Assembly: GCF_009604425.1 (NCBI RefSeq)
Contig: NZ_WEGI01000005.1
Coordinates: forward strand, 1 to 64,000
Reading direction: 5' to 3'
Length of the DNA: 64,000 nucleotides
Source of the DNA: Nocardia aurantia
GTDB lineage: Bacteria; Actinomycetota; Actinomycetes; Mycobacteriales; Mycobacteriaceae
Translations under genes and position numbers: made by a program
Shown: piece by piece, positions 26,303 to 34,886 of the stretch
Position numbering within the stretch: position 1 is the first letter of the stretch
Layout: each line of letters begins with the position of its first letter
The notes under the pieces: model-generated
The model's input: only the letters and a program-made list of their open reading frames with translations
Told to the model about the DNA's origin: nothing
Databases searched by the model: none

Positions 26303-27277
26303 TTACGCCGCCTGCTTCGGCAGTCCCGGCGGGTTGATCTCGGAGGCCGGCACGGCCTCGCTCTCCAGGCCCCAGTGCGCCAGCCACTTCCGGTAGATGC
26401 CCTGATCGATCAGGTACTGGATGGCGTCGTGCACCGGCTTGATCAGTCCGTTGTCCTTCTTCACCAGGACGGCGATCTTGCCCTGCAAGGTCGTTCCCGC
26501 CCCGGAGAAGGTGGCGACCACCTTGGTCTTGCCGGTACTCGAGGCGTGGTACTGCGTCGACGGATTGGGCCCGAGGTAGCCGTCCAGCCGGTTCGAGGTG
26601 AGGGCGAGGAAGTAGTCGTTGGGGTTCGCGTAGTACGCGATATCGACCTTCGGCAGGCCCTCGGCCTGGTTCTGCTTGTCCCAGTCGACCAGCAGCTTCT
26701 CCTGATTGGTGCCGCTGCTGACCCCGATCCGCTTGCCCGCCAGCGACTTCCGGTCCGCGTACGTCCAGCCGGCGTCCTTCGGGATTTCCAGCGAGACGTT
26801 GTCGAGCCGATAGGTGGCGAAGTCGTACTTCTCCTTGCGCTCCTCGGTGACGGTGACGTTCGAGACGAAGGCGTCCACCACGCCGGAGTCGATCGCGACG
26901 AAGTTCTGTGCCCAGTCGGCGTTGCGGTGCTCGGTCTTCAGACCGAGGACCTCGGCCACCAGATCGGCGAGATCGATCTCGCCGCCGATGATGGTCTTGT
27001 TGTCGGTGGCGTAGAAACCCAGCGGCGGCACCGCGCCGACCTGGCCGGTGATTCGCAGTACGCCGCGGTCGCGGTAGGCCTGCGGCAGTTCCGCGGCGAT
27101 GGCGTCCACCTTGCCGGCGTGGATCCGGCTCGCCTGCTCCGGGGACAGATCGTAGGTCTGCCCGTTCACCGAATTCGTCTCGTTCGCCTGGGGTTCGGCG
27201 CTGCTGCACGCTCCCGTCAGCAACACCGCGGCGGCGAGCACGGTCAGTGCCGGTACATGTCTGCGGGAGAACGGCAT
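26303..27277 (-). CDS. Family 3 (amino acid/cystine type) binding lipoprotein
   Basis: A 324-residue extracytoplasmic solute-binding protein with a lipobox (LTGAC, Cys24). The periplasmic-binding family 3 signature is seen in 'GEIDLADLVAEVLGLKTEHRN' and 'FVSNVTVTEERKEKYDFATY', regions that contact ligands in glutamine, arginine and cystine binders. ATG 27277 is chosen over the frame's earlier start because AAGGAAG precedes it and it begins the signal peptide. It is followed by a monooxygenase gene and preceded, 36 bases away, by its ATPase and permease. Given the operon, an S-containing amino acid derivative is a reasonable but unproven ligand. Confidence 0.9.
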   Translation of the reverse strand: MPFSRRHVPALTVLAAAVLLTGACSSAEPQANETNSVNGQTYDLSPEQASRIHAGKVDAIAAELPQAYRDRGVLRITGQVGAVPPLGFYATDNKTIIGGEIDLADLVAEVLGLKTEHRNADWAQNFVAIDSGVVDAFVSNVTVTEERKEKYDFATYRLDNVSLEIPKDAGWTYADRKSLAGKRIGVSSGTNQEKLLVDWDKQNQAEGLPKVDIAYYANPNDYFLALTSNRLDGYLGPNPSTQYHASSTGKTKVVATFSGAGTTLQGKIAVLVKKDNGLIKPVHDAIQYLIDQGIYRKWLAHWGLESEAVPASEINPPGLPKQAA

Positions 27278-27313
27278 GGCGGATACTTCCTTCGTCGAGC
27301 GGAACACGAGCAC

Positions 27314-28126
27314 TCAGAGGACGTGCGCGAGAAAGGCTTTGGTGCGCGGATGGCGAGGATTGTCGAAAACCTCAGTGGGCGGGCCTTGTTCGATGATCCG
27401 GCCCTCGTCCATCAGCACCACGGTGTCCGCCACCTCGCGGGCGAATCCGACCTCGTGCGTGACGATGACCAGTGTCGCGCCGTCGCGGGCCAGTCCCCGG
27501 ATCACGTCGAGCACCTCGCCGACCAGCTCCGGATCCAGCGCGGAGGTCGGTTCGTCGAACAGGACCACACCCGGCCGCAGCGCCAGCGCCCGCGCGATCG
27601 CCACCCGCTGCTGCTGACCGCCGGACAACCGGCGCGGATACTGTTCGGCCTTGTCCGCCAACCCGACCCGGGCCAGCAGCGCCCGCGCTTCGTCGTGCAC
27701 CTCGGCGCGCGGTCGCCGCTGCGCCGAGATCGGCGCCAGCGCAACATTTTCCAGCACTGTCAGATGCGGGAACAGATTGAAGTTCTGGAAGACGAACCCG
27801 ATCCGCGAACGCTGCCGCAGGATCTCGCGTTCGGACAGCTCGTGCAGTTTGTTGCCCTTGCGCCGGTAGCCGACCAGCTCGCCACCCACCCGGACGGTGC
27901 CGGCGTCCACCTTCTCCAGATGGTTGACGGTGCGCAACAGGGTGGACTTGCCGGAACCGGACGGGCCGAGGATCACCGTCACCGCGCCGGGCCGTACCGC
28001 CAGATCGATCCCGCGCAGCACCTCGTGGTGCCCGAATCTCTTGTGCACACCGCGTAATTCGACGGCATAGCCTTCGGCAGCGATATCGGTGTTCGCGACT
28101 CGTTCGGACAGGGCCGTCTCGGTCAT
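27314..28126 (-). CDS. Polar-amino-acid-type ABC ATPase
   Basis: A 270-residue ATPase of the GlnQ/HisP/TcyC group. Walker A is GPSGSGKST, Q-loop 'FVFQNFNLFPHLTVLENV' is typical for amino acid importers, signature LSGGQQQR, Walker B VLFDEPTSALD and switch His VTHEVGFA. The insert 'GYRRKGNKLHELSEREI' between Walker A and the Q-loop is normal in this group. The ATG overlaps the permease stop by four bases. It partners the permease at 28123 and the lipoprotein at 26303. Confidence 0.92.
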   Translation of the reverse strand: MTETALSERVANTDIAAEGYAVELRGVHKRFGHHEVLRGIDLAVRPGAVTVILGPSGSGKSTLLRTVNHLEKVDAGTVRVGGELVGYRRKGNKLHELSEREILRQRSRIGFVFQNFNLFPHLTVLENVALAPISAQRRPRAEVHDEARALLARVGLADKAEQYPRRLSGGQQQRVAIARALALRPGVVLFDEPTSALDPELVGEVLDVIRGLARDGATLVIVTHEVGFAREVADTVVLMDEGRIIEQGPPTEVFDNPRHPRTKAFLAHVL

Positions 28127-29073
28127 TTCCGCTCCCCCGTGATGTCGGCCAGTGTGGCGCGCACCCGCTGCCACGGCGTGGGTGACAGCTCCCGCAGCGC
28201 GCCCTTCGCGAAATGCCGTTCGATGTAGTACTGGACGATGCTCAGCACGGTGGTGAGCACGATGTACCAGACCGTCGCCACCATCAGCAGCGGCACCACC
28301 CGGCCGCTGCGGCCGTAGATCACCTGGACCTGGTAGAACAGCTCCGCGATCGCCATCACCGAGACGATCGAGGTGCCCTTGAACAGGCTGATCACCTCGT
28401 TGGCGGCGTTGGGCAGGATGCCGCGCATGGCCTGCGGGACGATGATCGTGAAGAACTGCCGATGCCACGGCAGCCCCAGGGATTTCGCGGCCTCCAGCTG
28501 ACCGGCGTCCACCGAGATGACGCCCGCGCGGATGATCTCCGCCGAATACGCGGCCTGATGCAGCGCGAGACCGATCACCGCGGCGCTGAACCCGCTGAGC
28601 ACCTGGTTGACATCGAAGGTCACGAAGGCGGGCCCGAACGGGACGCCCAGGGACAACCGCTTGTACAGATAGGCGAGGTTGAACCAGAACAGCAACTGCA
28701 CGATCAGCGGAATCGACCGGAAGGCCCAGACATACGCCCACGCGATCACCTGCAGTACCGGAATCCGCGACAGCCGGGCGATCGCGACCACACCGCCGAG
28801 CAGGAAACCCAGCAGCGTGCCCCAGAAGGTGAGCTCGAGGGTGACCTTCAGCGCCGTCAGCACCGAATGCGCCGTGAAGTACAGCCGGAAGGTCGGCCAG
28901 TCCCAGCCCGGATTGGTGATCAGGCCGTGGGCGAACTGCGCCACCAGCACCAGCGCCACGGCCGCCACGACCCAGCGCCAGGGATGGCGGGTCCGGGCGA
29001 CGACCAGGCTGTCGTCATCGGACGGCCCGGCGGTCACCGGTTCGGCCGCGCCGGCCGGTGCCGCGCTACTCAT
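28123..29073 (-). CDS. Polar-amino-acid-type ABC permease, first gene of operon
   Basis: A 316-residue inner-membrane permease of the HisM/GlnP/TcyB type, with the coupling loop 'EAAKSLGLPWHRQFFTIIVPQAMRG' region and 'FRSIPLIVQLLFW' near the middle, both diagnostic. ATG 29073 follows TTGAGGAAC, a good ribosome site; the frame is open 13 codons upstream without one. The first ~35 residues are a hydrophilic cytoplasmic lead. It heads the long minus-strand operon and shares a 187-base divergent promoter region with the SDR gene. Confidence 0.9.
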   Translation of the reverse strand: MSSAAPAGAAEPVTAGPSDDDSLVVARTRHPWRWVVAAVALVLVAQFAHGLITNPGWDWPTFRLYFTAHSVLTALKVTLELTFWGTLLGFLLGGVVAIARLSRIPVLQVIAWAYVWAFRSIPLIVQLLFWFNLAYLYKRLSLGVPFGPAFVTFDVNQVLSGFSAAVIGLALHQAAYSAEIIRAGVISVDAGQLEAAKSLGLPWHRQFFTIIVPQAMRGILPNAANEVISLFKGTSIVSVMAIAELFYQVQVIYGRSGRVVPLLMVATVWYIVLTTVLSIVQYYIERHFAKGALRELSPTPWQRVRATLADITGERK

Positions 29074-29260
29074 GTTCCTCAAGGTAGGCAGGCCCGGACC
29101 CGATGTCTGCACTCCGGATCATCGTGAATTCAACTGTTCGGCAATGCCGCTCGCGTGCCCGCCAATTTGCGTACACTGATGTTCACAAATAGGGTGACCG
29201 ACGCGTATCCGCTTGTCCGGCGGTGCCCGCCATCGGAGATTTCGACGAGGAGATCCGCCC

Positions 29261-30124
29261 ATGCGCGACCTGACCGATCGTGTCTGCCTGCTCACCGGCG
29301 CCGCCGGCGGTATCGGCCGGGCCACCGCCCTCGCCGCCGCCCGCGCCGGGGCTCGGCTGATCCTCACCGATGTCGCCGCGGCCGGTCTCGCGGAGACGGT
29401 GACCATCGTCGCGGACGCCGGCGGCGAGGTCCTCGCCGCCCGGGTGCTGGACATCACCGATCACGAGGCCGTCGCCGCCTGGGCCGAGGAGATCCACGCC
29501 GAATACGGCTCCGTCGACGTGGTGATGAACATCGCCGGGATCGCGACCTGGGGCACGGTGGAGAATCTCGAACACCGGCACTGGCGTTCGATGGTCGAGG
29601 TCAACCTGATGGGGCCGATCCACGTGATCGAGGCCTTCGTCCCGCCGATGGTGCGTGCGGGCCGCGGCGGTCACCTCGTCAACGTCTCGTCGGCGGCGGG
29701 CCTGCTGGCGCTGCCCTGGCATGCCGCTTACAGCGCAAGCAAATTCGGGCTGCGCGGGGTGTCGGAGGTGCTGCGTTTCGATCTCGCGCGGCACGGCATC
29801 GGGGTGAGCCTGGTGGTGCCCGGCGCGGTCCGCACCCCGCTGGTCCGGAGCGTGCAGATCGTCGGCGTGGACCGCGAAGACCCCCGGATGCAGCGGCTGA
29901 CCCGGCTCTTCGAGGGTTACGCGGTCCGCCCGGAGCGAGTGGCCGATCGAATCCTCGCCGGGATCCGGCACAATCGGTACCTGGTGCACACCTCCCCGGA
30001 CATCCGCCTGGCCTACTGGGTGGCCCGGAAGTTCGCGCTCCCCTACGAAGTGACGATGCGACTGGCCAACCGGCGCTTCGACCGATTACTCCCGCCGCTG
30101 CCGCAACCCGACCGGACCCGTTGA
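29261..30124 (+). CDS. Short-chain dehydrogenase/reductase
   Basis: A 287-residue classical SDR. The nucleotide-binding motif is TGAAGGIG (residues 12-19), the catalytic set is visible as Ser in 'NVSSAAG' and the Tyr-x-x-x-Lys motif 'YSASK', and 'NIAGIA' represents the NNAG structural motif. Asp in 'LTDVA' at the end of the second strand points to NAD(H) rather than NADP(H), by family rule. GAGGAG precedes ATG 29261. The C-terminal ~40 residues, with 'RLAYWVARKFALPYE', resemble membrane-associated lipid-modifying SDRs of mycobacteria. Substrate is unknown. It is divergent from the sulfur-type operon and convergent with the sigma factor gene. Confidence 0.88.
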   Translation: MRDLTDRVCLLTGAAGGIGRATALAAARAGARLILTDVAAAGLAETVTIVADAGGEVLAARVLDITDHEAVAAWAEEIHAEYGSVDVVMNIAGIATWGTVENLEHRHWRSMVEVNLMGPIHVIEAFVPPMVRAGRGGHLVNVSSAAGLLALPWHAAYSASKFGLRGVSEVLRFDLARHGIGVSLVVPGAVRTPLVRSVQIVGVDREDPRMQRLTRLFEGYAVRPERVADRILAGIRHNRYLVHTSPDIRLAYWVARKFALPYEVTMRLANRRFDRLLPPLPQPDRTR

Positions 30125-30143
30125 CCGGCAGCGACTTCCGCGC

Positions 30144-31379
30144 TCACCGGGGCCGGCGATCCAGCTGCCGCCGCCGCTCGCGCAGATGGTCGCGTTCGGC
30201 GGGGTTCTCCGTATGTTCCAGTGCCAGTTCGAAAGCCGTGGCGGCCTCGGCCGATCGGCCCAGCCGGTCCAGCAGTTCGCCGCGGACCGCGTGGTAGAGA
30301 TGGTAGTTCGGCAGGTCCAGCTCGTCGACCAGCGCCAATGCCGCTGCCGGACCGTCGATCTCGGCGACCGCGACGGCCCGGTTCAGCGTCACCACCGGAC
30401 TCGGCGCCAGCGCCGCGAGATGATCGTAGAGCCGGACGATCTGCGCCCAATCGGTGTCCGCGGTCGTGGCCGCGTCCGCGTGCACCGCGTTGATCGCGGC
30501 CTGGATCTGGTACGGGCCGGGCCGGTTGCGCCGCAGGCACTCTCGGACCAGGGACCGGCCCTCGTCGAGCAGGGCGGCGTCCCAGTGCCGCCGATCCTGC
30601 CGGGCCAGCGGGATCAGCGAACCGTCCGCGGCGATCCGCGCGCGGCGACGGGCGTCGCTGAGCAGCAGCAGGGCCAGCAGCCCGATCGCCTCCGGCTCGC
30701 CGGGCAGCAGTTCGGTGAGCAGGCGGGCCAGCCGGATCGCCTCCGCGCACAGGTCGGCCCTGGTCGCCGCCGGGCCGGTGGACGTGGTGTGGCCCTCCGT
30801 GTAGATCAGGTACAACACCGCGAGCACCCCGGGCAGCCGCTGTGGCAATTCCGTCGCGCCGGGCACCCGGTACGGGATGCCCGCCGCCCGGATCTTGCCC
30901 TTGGCCCGCGAGAGTCGTTGCGCCATGGCCGTTTCCGAGATCAGGAAGGCGCGCGCCAGCGCCGGGGTGCCGAGTCCGCCGAGCAGCCGCAGGGTGAGCG
31001 CGACCCGGGCCGGCATCGCCAGCGCGGGGTGGCAGCAGGTGAAGATCAGGCGCAGCCGGTCGTCCGGCACGTCGTACGGGTCGGCCTCGTCCTCGGCGTG
31101 CGTCAGCGCGGCCTGCGCGTATTTGCCGGCCCGCGCCGCCTCCCGGCGCAGCCGGTCGACGGCGCGGCGGCGCGCGGTGGTGATGATCCAGCCCGCCGGG
31201 GCCGGGGGCAGCCCTTCGGCCGGCCAGTGCCGCAGCGCCGCGGCGAAGGCGTCCTGCACGGCGTCCTCGGCGATGTCGATATCGCCGAAGACCCGGATCA
31301 GGACGGCGACGGCCCGGCCGTACTGCTCGGCGAAGACCGCCTCGATCGCCCGGACATCCACCACCGCGCCGGCGCTCAT
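30144..31379 (-). CDS. ECF42-type RNA polymerase sigma factor
   Basis: A 411-residue extracytoplasmic-function sigma factor with a long C-terminal extension. Sigma region 2 ('DIAEDAVQDAFAAAL') and region 4 ('ALARAFLISETAMAQRLSRAK') lie in the first ~180 residues, followed by about 220 helical residues with a TPR-like end ('VVTLNRAVAVAEIDGPAAAL'). That layout and the adjoining YCII gene define the ECF42 group, which is not controlled by a membrane anti-sigma factor; the extension itself is thought to regulate activity. ATG 31379 overlaps the YCII stop by four bases. Its regulon probably includes its own operon. Confidence 0.9.
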   Translation of the reverse strand: MSAGAVVDVRAIEAVFAEQYGRAVAVLIRVFGDIDIAEDAVQDAFAAALRHWPAEGLPPAPAGWIITTARRRAVDRLRREAARAGKYAQAALTHAEDEADPYDVPDDRLRLIFTCCHPALAMPARVALTLRLLGGLGTPALARAFLISETAMAQRLSRAKGKIRAAGIPYRVPGATELPQRLPGVLAVLYLIYTEGHTTSTGPAATRADLCAEAIRLARLLTELLPGEPEAIGLLALLLLSDARRRARIAADGSLIPLARQDRRHWDAALLDEGRSLVRECLRRNRPGPYQIQAAINAVHADAATTADTDWAQIVRLYDHLAALAPSPVVTLNRAVAVAEIDGPAAALALVDELDLPNYHLYHAVRGELLDRLGRSAEAATAFELALEHTENPAERDHLRERRRQLDRRPR

Positions 31380-31720
31380 TCGTCGACGAGCGGCCGCACT
31401 TCGATCGGCAGGCCGATCACCGACGCCATCCGGCCCACCCAGACCAGGGCCGCGTCCAGATCCTCGGCCGCGATGATGCTGAATCCGGCCAGATATTCCT
31501 TGCTCTCGACGTAGGGCCCATCGGTGATCAGCACCTCACCGCCGGGCCGGGCCTGCACCACCGTCGCGGTGCTCGGCGCGTGCAGCCCGGCCGAGAACAC
31601 CCAGGCCCCCGCGGCCCGCATCTCGTCGTTGAGCGCCGCGAGGTCGCGCATGATGTCGTCGAGGTTGTCCGGCGGCGGCCCGGCCTCCGGCTGCTGGACG
31701 CCGAGAAAGTACTGCTTCAT
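31376..31720 (-). CDS. YCII/DGPF-domain protein, ECF42 partner
   Basis: A 114-residue dimeric alpha-beta protein of the YCII-related family. The conserved segment 'ITDGPYVESKEYLAGFSII' contains the D-G-P-(F/Y) motif that names the family. It begins 'MKQYFLG' and its stop overlaps the sigma factor start, giving the standard DGPF-sigma pair. The biochemical role is unknown; it is the usual target gene of ECF42 sigma factors. No close neighbour upstream in the same direction. Confidence 0.92.
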   Translation of the reverse strand: MKQYFLGVQQPEAGPPPDNLDDIMRDLAALNDEMRAAGAWVFSAGLHAPSTATVVQARPGGEVLITDGPYVESKEYLAGFSIIAAEDLDAALVWVGRMASVIGLPIEVRPLVDE

Positions 31721-31837
31721 CGTGTGCTCCTTTCCGCGGACCGGCCCGATGCCGGTCTTCGGGATCTACACGAACGGCCGCTCCCGATCTCGACGGTAGT
31801 CCGGTGTGCCCCGCGTCACAGTTCGAGCCGGAGCCGG

Positions 31838-32527
31838 TCAGAGGTGTGCGACACAGACGACGAAGCGACGCTGCGTGTAGACGAACCCGCGATCCCCCGC
31901 ACCCGCGCAGGCGTTCACATCCGCGGTGCCCTGTTTGATGTCCACCACCTTGACCCGGCTGGACAACGCGGTGACGCAGGGGGCGGGAGCGGGAGCGGCG
32001 CCGTTCACGTCCACGCAATGACCGACGACCCACGGGACGTCGAGGCACAGCGTGTCCTGCTCACCGCCGGGCAACGGACGCGGGTAGGTGCGATCGGAAT
32101 CGGCAGGACAGGAGGCATTCGGCGCCGCCACACCGGCTACCCGGAAATCGGCTCCCGGTGTGCCACACGCGCTTTTCTGAATTGTGCCGTTTTCACCGCC
32201 GAATCCCACACAATCGCCTGCCGCGATATCGGCGCCGGGCTTCTTCTCCTCGGCGCCCTTGTGCAGTTCGGCCTCGCTCGTGGCCGCGTCCGCCGCGGTG
32301 GCCACGGTCGCGGGCGCCTCGGCGACGGGCCCGGCGGGCACGCTCGGCGGCGGCGCGACGAGATCGGTGGTCGGCGCGGAAGTACCTGTCGCGCTGCGAC
32401 TTTCGTTGTCCTGATTGCGGTCGCCGGCGGCCCACAACGCGCCGCCGACCAGTACTCCGGTCGCCACCGAGGCGGTGACGACGAAGCCCAGCAGCGCGAT
32501 CAGGGCCTGGCCACGTCGACGCGACAT
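31838..32527 (-). CDS. Membrane-anchored, Cys-rich secreted protein
   Basis: A 229-residue protein of unknown function. A basic start (MSRRR) is followed by one hydrophobic span (about residues 7-34) that may be a signal anchor. Then comes an Ala/Pro/Thr-rich spacer (about 35-95) and an extracellular domain with eight cysteines in pairs suggesting four disulfides ('AGDCVGFGG', 'KSACGT', 'ASCPAD', 'TLCLDV', 'GHCVDV', 'PCVTA', 'NACAG', 'FVVCVAHL'). This pattern resembles the LppU-like small domains of mycobacteria and Nocardia (inference). It is divergent from another secreted protein gene across an A/T-rich 308-base gap. Confidence 0.75.
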   Translation of the reverse strand: MSRRRGQALIALLGFVVTASVATGVLVGGALWAAGDRNQDNESRSATGTSAPTTDLVAPPPSVPAGPVAEAPATVATAADAATSEAELHKGAEEKKPGADIAAGDCVGFGGENGTIQKSACGTPGADFRVAGVAAPNASCPADSDRTYPRPLPGGEQDTLCLDVPWVVGHCVDVNGAAPAPAPCVTALSSRVKVVDIKQGTADVNACAGAGDRGFVYTQRRFVVCVAHL

Positions 32528-32835
32528 GTACCTGTCCTCCAGAGCTGTAACGCCTTTGAATAAAGGATCGATTTCCGTTTTAAGAAACCGGAGATGGATT
32601 TTCGAATCACAAGATGTCTACCGCAGGCCATACGACCGAGTCGAGACCCGCGCGAATCCGGTCGCTTTTGCGGTATTTGTCGGCATTTCGATAACGAAAC
32701 GATAACTTCACGATCCGGTACGCAAGAAGAGGTTTGCGAATTTCGCACCGGGGAATGATTTCTCGGTCGATGTACAGTCACCGCCCCGGCCGGGTCACCC
32801 GCCGGGGTTCCGCATGCTCGCCACGAGGAATCTGA
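32528..32835. promoter_or_regulatory. A/T-rich divergent promoter region
   Basis: No gene is seen. The region is clearly more A/T-rich than its surroundings, as expected for two divergent promoters serving the secreted proteins. It contains a perfect 13-base palindrome TGCGAA-T-TTCGCA at 32735-32747 and, near 32771, TACAGT as a possible -10 element for the rightward gene. GAGGAAT at 32825-32831 is the ribosome site for ATG 32836. Confidence 0.45.
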
Positions 32836-33468
32836 ATGAAGTTCGGCTCGTTCGCCGCGCTCGCGGTCCTGACAGTCACCACCGTCGGGGTCGGCGCGGG
32901 AACCGTGAGCGCCGATCCGCTCACCCCCACACCACTCGATCGGCCCGGCGCCACCGCCGCGCAACAGATCTCGGCCGACGGCTCCGATCGGGGCGTGGAC
33001 TACCACCTGGTCCGCACCGATCTGTCCCGGGAACTCACCACCAGCGTGGCCGGGGGCCGCTTCGCGCTCACCGGCGACCGGGTGACGCTCACCTCCGACA
33101 CCGGCGACGAGATCGCCTCCGTACCACTGACCTACCGGGTCCGGGGCGCCGCCGTTCATGTCGCACAACAGATCTCCGACGACGGGCACACGCTCGCGCT
33201 GGCGCCGAAGGTCGGCGCCACCGAGATCGGCGAGATGCAGCCGATCAGCTCCACCGCGCAGCTGGCGAACGAGGTGAATCAGAACGTCGTCGGGATCGTC
33301 GCGGGGGGCGTCCTCGGCGGAATCCTCGGCACCGTGCTCGGGATGGGCTTCTTCAGCCTGCTCACCGGGCCGATCGGGCTGCTCGTCGGTGCGGTCGCCG
33401 GTGGTTACGCGATGGGCGGCCAGCCGTTCCTGGACGCGGTGACGGCGGTGCTCACCGGCCAGCCGTGA
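32836..33468 (+). CDS. Secreted protein with glycine-rich C-terminal hairpin
   Basis: A 210-residue exported protein of unknown function. The signal peptide runs to about residue 26 (cleavage near 'VSADP'). The first mature half is beta-rich ('VDYHLVRTDLSRELTT', 'GGRFALTGDRVTLTSDTGDE'). The C-terminal ~60 residues are Gly/Ala/Val-rich with two hydrophobic helices ('IVAGGVLGGILGTVLGMGFF', 'GPIGLLVGAVAGGYAMGG'), suggesting membrane insertion like a Gly-zipper hairpin. Similar two-part secreted proteins occur widely in Nocardia and Rhodococcus. ATG 32836 follows GAGGAAT. Confidence 0.75.
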   Translation: MKFGSFAALAVLTVTTVGVGAGTVSADPLTPTPLDRPGATAAQQISADGSDRGVDYHLVRTDLSRELTTSVAGGRFALTGDRVTLTSDTGDEIASVPLTYRVRGAAVHVAQQISDDGHTLALAPKVGATEIGEMQPISSTAQLANEVNQNVVGIVAGGVLGGILGTVLGMGFFSLLTGPIGLLVGAVAGGYAMGGQPFLDAVTAVLTGQP

Positions 33469-33627
33469 TCGGCTGAGGCGAGCCGGGGTCGGTGTCCCGA
33501 GGTGCGTCCGGATCCCGCTGCCGCGCCCGGGAAAGCGCAGATCACATCGTTTTTGGTTGCGCGTGTGTCCGAATCGTGGCTGAATCCGTAGTGGTAATGC
33601 TGTAGCTCGGACCGGGGGCAGTCACGG

Positions 33628-34266
33628 ATGATCGGGGATTCGCACCGCTGGGTGTCGACCGCGGAGGACGACATGGTCGAGTTGCAGGATCTCGTCTCGG
33701 AGCGCGGGGTGCAGATCGTGCGCCCCGACGAGGAGGAACTCCCCGGGGATGTGATCACCGAGGTCGAGGATCTGGTGTTCCGCTGGGCCAACCTCGACAC
33801 CCAGGAGGAGGCCGAGGCGGAGCTCGACGAATGGGAGCCGGTCGACGTCCTGCTCGCGATGAGCTGGATGTGCGCACTCTGGGCCGTGGTCTGCGAGACG
33901 CGGCTCGGCAAGCCCGCCGACGCGATCGTCCAGGATCTGGACTACCGCGGCGGCTGGCGCCGGTTGCGCACCGCCGAGGAGGAGCGACTGTGGGAGGGTC
34001 TCACCGAGCGGATGCGGCTCGGCGCGATGGCCGCGCTCACCGAGGATCCGCGGGCGGTGGCCGCCTATCGCGAGGCCTACAGCGAACCGGCCGACATCGC
34101 CGCAATCCTGGTGCGGCACACCCTGATCCACCTCGACGCGCTCAGCCAGGACATGGAACGCCACGAGATCCTGGCCCAGGGCCTGGCCGGCGGCGTGATC
34201 GAGCACACCCGGCCCGGCACCGGGCCGCGCCGGCGGCTGTGCTTCCGGCCGTCCCATCCCTTGTGA
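33628..34266 (+). CDS. Conserved hypothetical cytosolic protein
   Basis: A 212-residue acidic, mostly helical protein that I do not recognise. It has no signal peptide or membrane span. Notable stretches are 'LDTQEEAEAELDEWEPVDVLLAMSW' region and 'HTLIHLDALSQDMERHE', both predicted helices, and a basic C-terminal end. ATG 33628 gives the longest form; ATG 33673 ('MVELQDLV') has a better ribosome site (GCGGAGG at 33661-33667) and may be the true start. It is convergent with the flavin reductase gene, with a hairpin between them. Confidence 0.65.
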   Translation: MIGDSHRWVSTAEDDMVELQDLVSERGVQIVRPDEEELPGDVITEVEDLVFRWANLDTQEEAEAELDEWEPVDVLLAMSWMCALWAVVCETRLGKPADAIVQDLDYRGGWRRLRTAEEERLWEGLTERMRLGAMAALTEDPRAVAAYREAYSEPADIAAILVRHTLIHLDALSQDMERHEILAQGLAGGVIEHTRPGTGPRRRLCFRPSHPL

Positions 34267-34330
34267 GCCGGGCCGGAATCGGCCGGGCGCAGTGGGTTTC
34301 GCGAACCGGGTCCGGCTGCGCGGGTTTCGC

Positions 34331-34356
34331 CGGCCGCCGCTGTGACCCGGCGGCCG
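34331..34356. terminator. Hairpin between convergent genes
   Basis: Arms CGGCCGCCG (34331-34339) and CGGCGGCCG (34348-34356) pair perfectly across an eight-base loop. There is no U-tract. The position between convergent stops at 34266 and 34368 suggests a shared terminator. Confidence 0.45.
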
Positions 34357-34367
34357 CGAAGCGGCGG

Positions 34368-34886
34368 CTAACCGGTGGCCTGCAACGGCGCATCGGCGTG
34401 CAGCCGCCGGAACCGGCTGCCGTGGAACACCAGCGGATCGACATCGGCGCGGGTGGCCAGGCGGTGGATGCGCAACAGCACCACGTGATGGTCCCCGGCG
34501 GGCACCTGGGTTTCGATGGTGCCCTCGATCCAGGCCGGGGCGCCGTGCACGAAGACCGAATCGCCGGTGCCGCGATGTAGTTCGAGGCCGGCGAAGCGAT
34601 CGCCGTTCTTCGCGCTCAGCGAGCGCGCGGCGGCGGCCTGTTCGGTGCCGAGCAGACTCAGGCCGAGGTTGCCGGCCCGCGACAGCCGCGGCCAGGTGCT
34701 CGAACTGTTCTGCACGCAGAACGAGACGAGCGGCGGATCCAGCGAGACCGGCACGAAGGTGCTCACCGCCAGACCGACCGGTGTGCCGTCGATATCGGCG
34801 CAGACGGCCACCACACCGCTCGGGAAGGCCGCGAACGCGTGCCGCAGGCCGACCCCGTCGGCGGGAATCTCGTTCAGCTCAGACAT
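34368..34886 (-). CDS. Flavin reductase-domain FMN-binding protein
   Basis: A 172-residue member of the flavin reductase-like family (split-barrel fold), expected to reduce FMN with NAD(P)H and release FMNH2 for two-component monooxygenases. Characteristic segments are 'AFAAFPSGVVAVCADIDG', 'GLAVSTFVPVSLDPPLVSFCV' and 'LHRGTGDSVFVHGAPAWIEG', which form the flavin pocket. Its start lies inside the end of the FMN reductase gene (eight-base overlap), the last gene of a three-gene operon that starts with a SfnB/DszC-like oxidase. Likely clients are that oxidase, SsuD and the monooxygenases of the 15.7-29 kb operon (inference). Confidence 0.88.
   Translation of the reverse strand: MSELNEIPADGVGLRHAFAAFPSGVVAVCADIDGTPVGLAVSTFVPVSLDPPLVSFCVQNSSSTWPRLSRAGNLGLSLLGTEQAAAARSLSAKNGDRFAGLELHRGTGDSVFVHGAPAWIEGTIETQVPAGDHHVVLLRIHRLATRADVDPLVFHGSRFRRLHADAPLQATG

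Noticed and set aside
29013..29130. Possible leader peptide overlapping the start of the polar-amino-acid permease gene (minus strand).
   Set aside because: The frame lacks a ribosome site and has no Cys codon; the overlap appears fortuitous.
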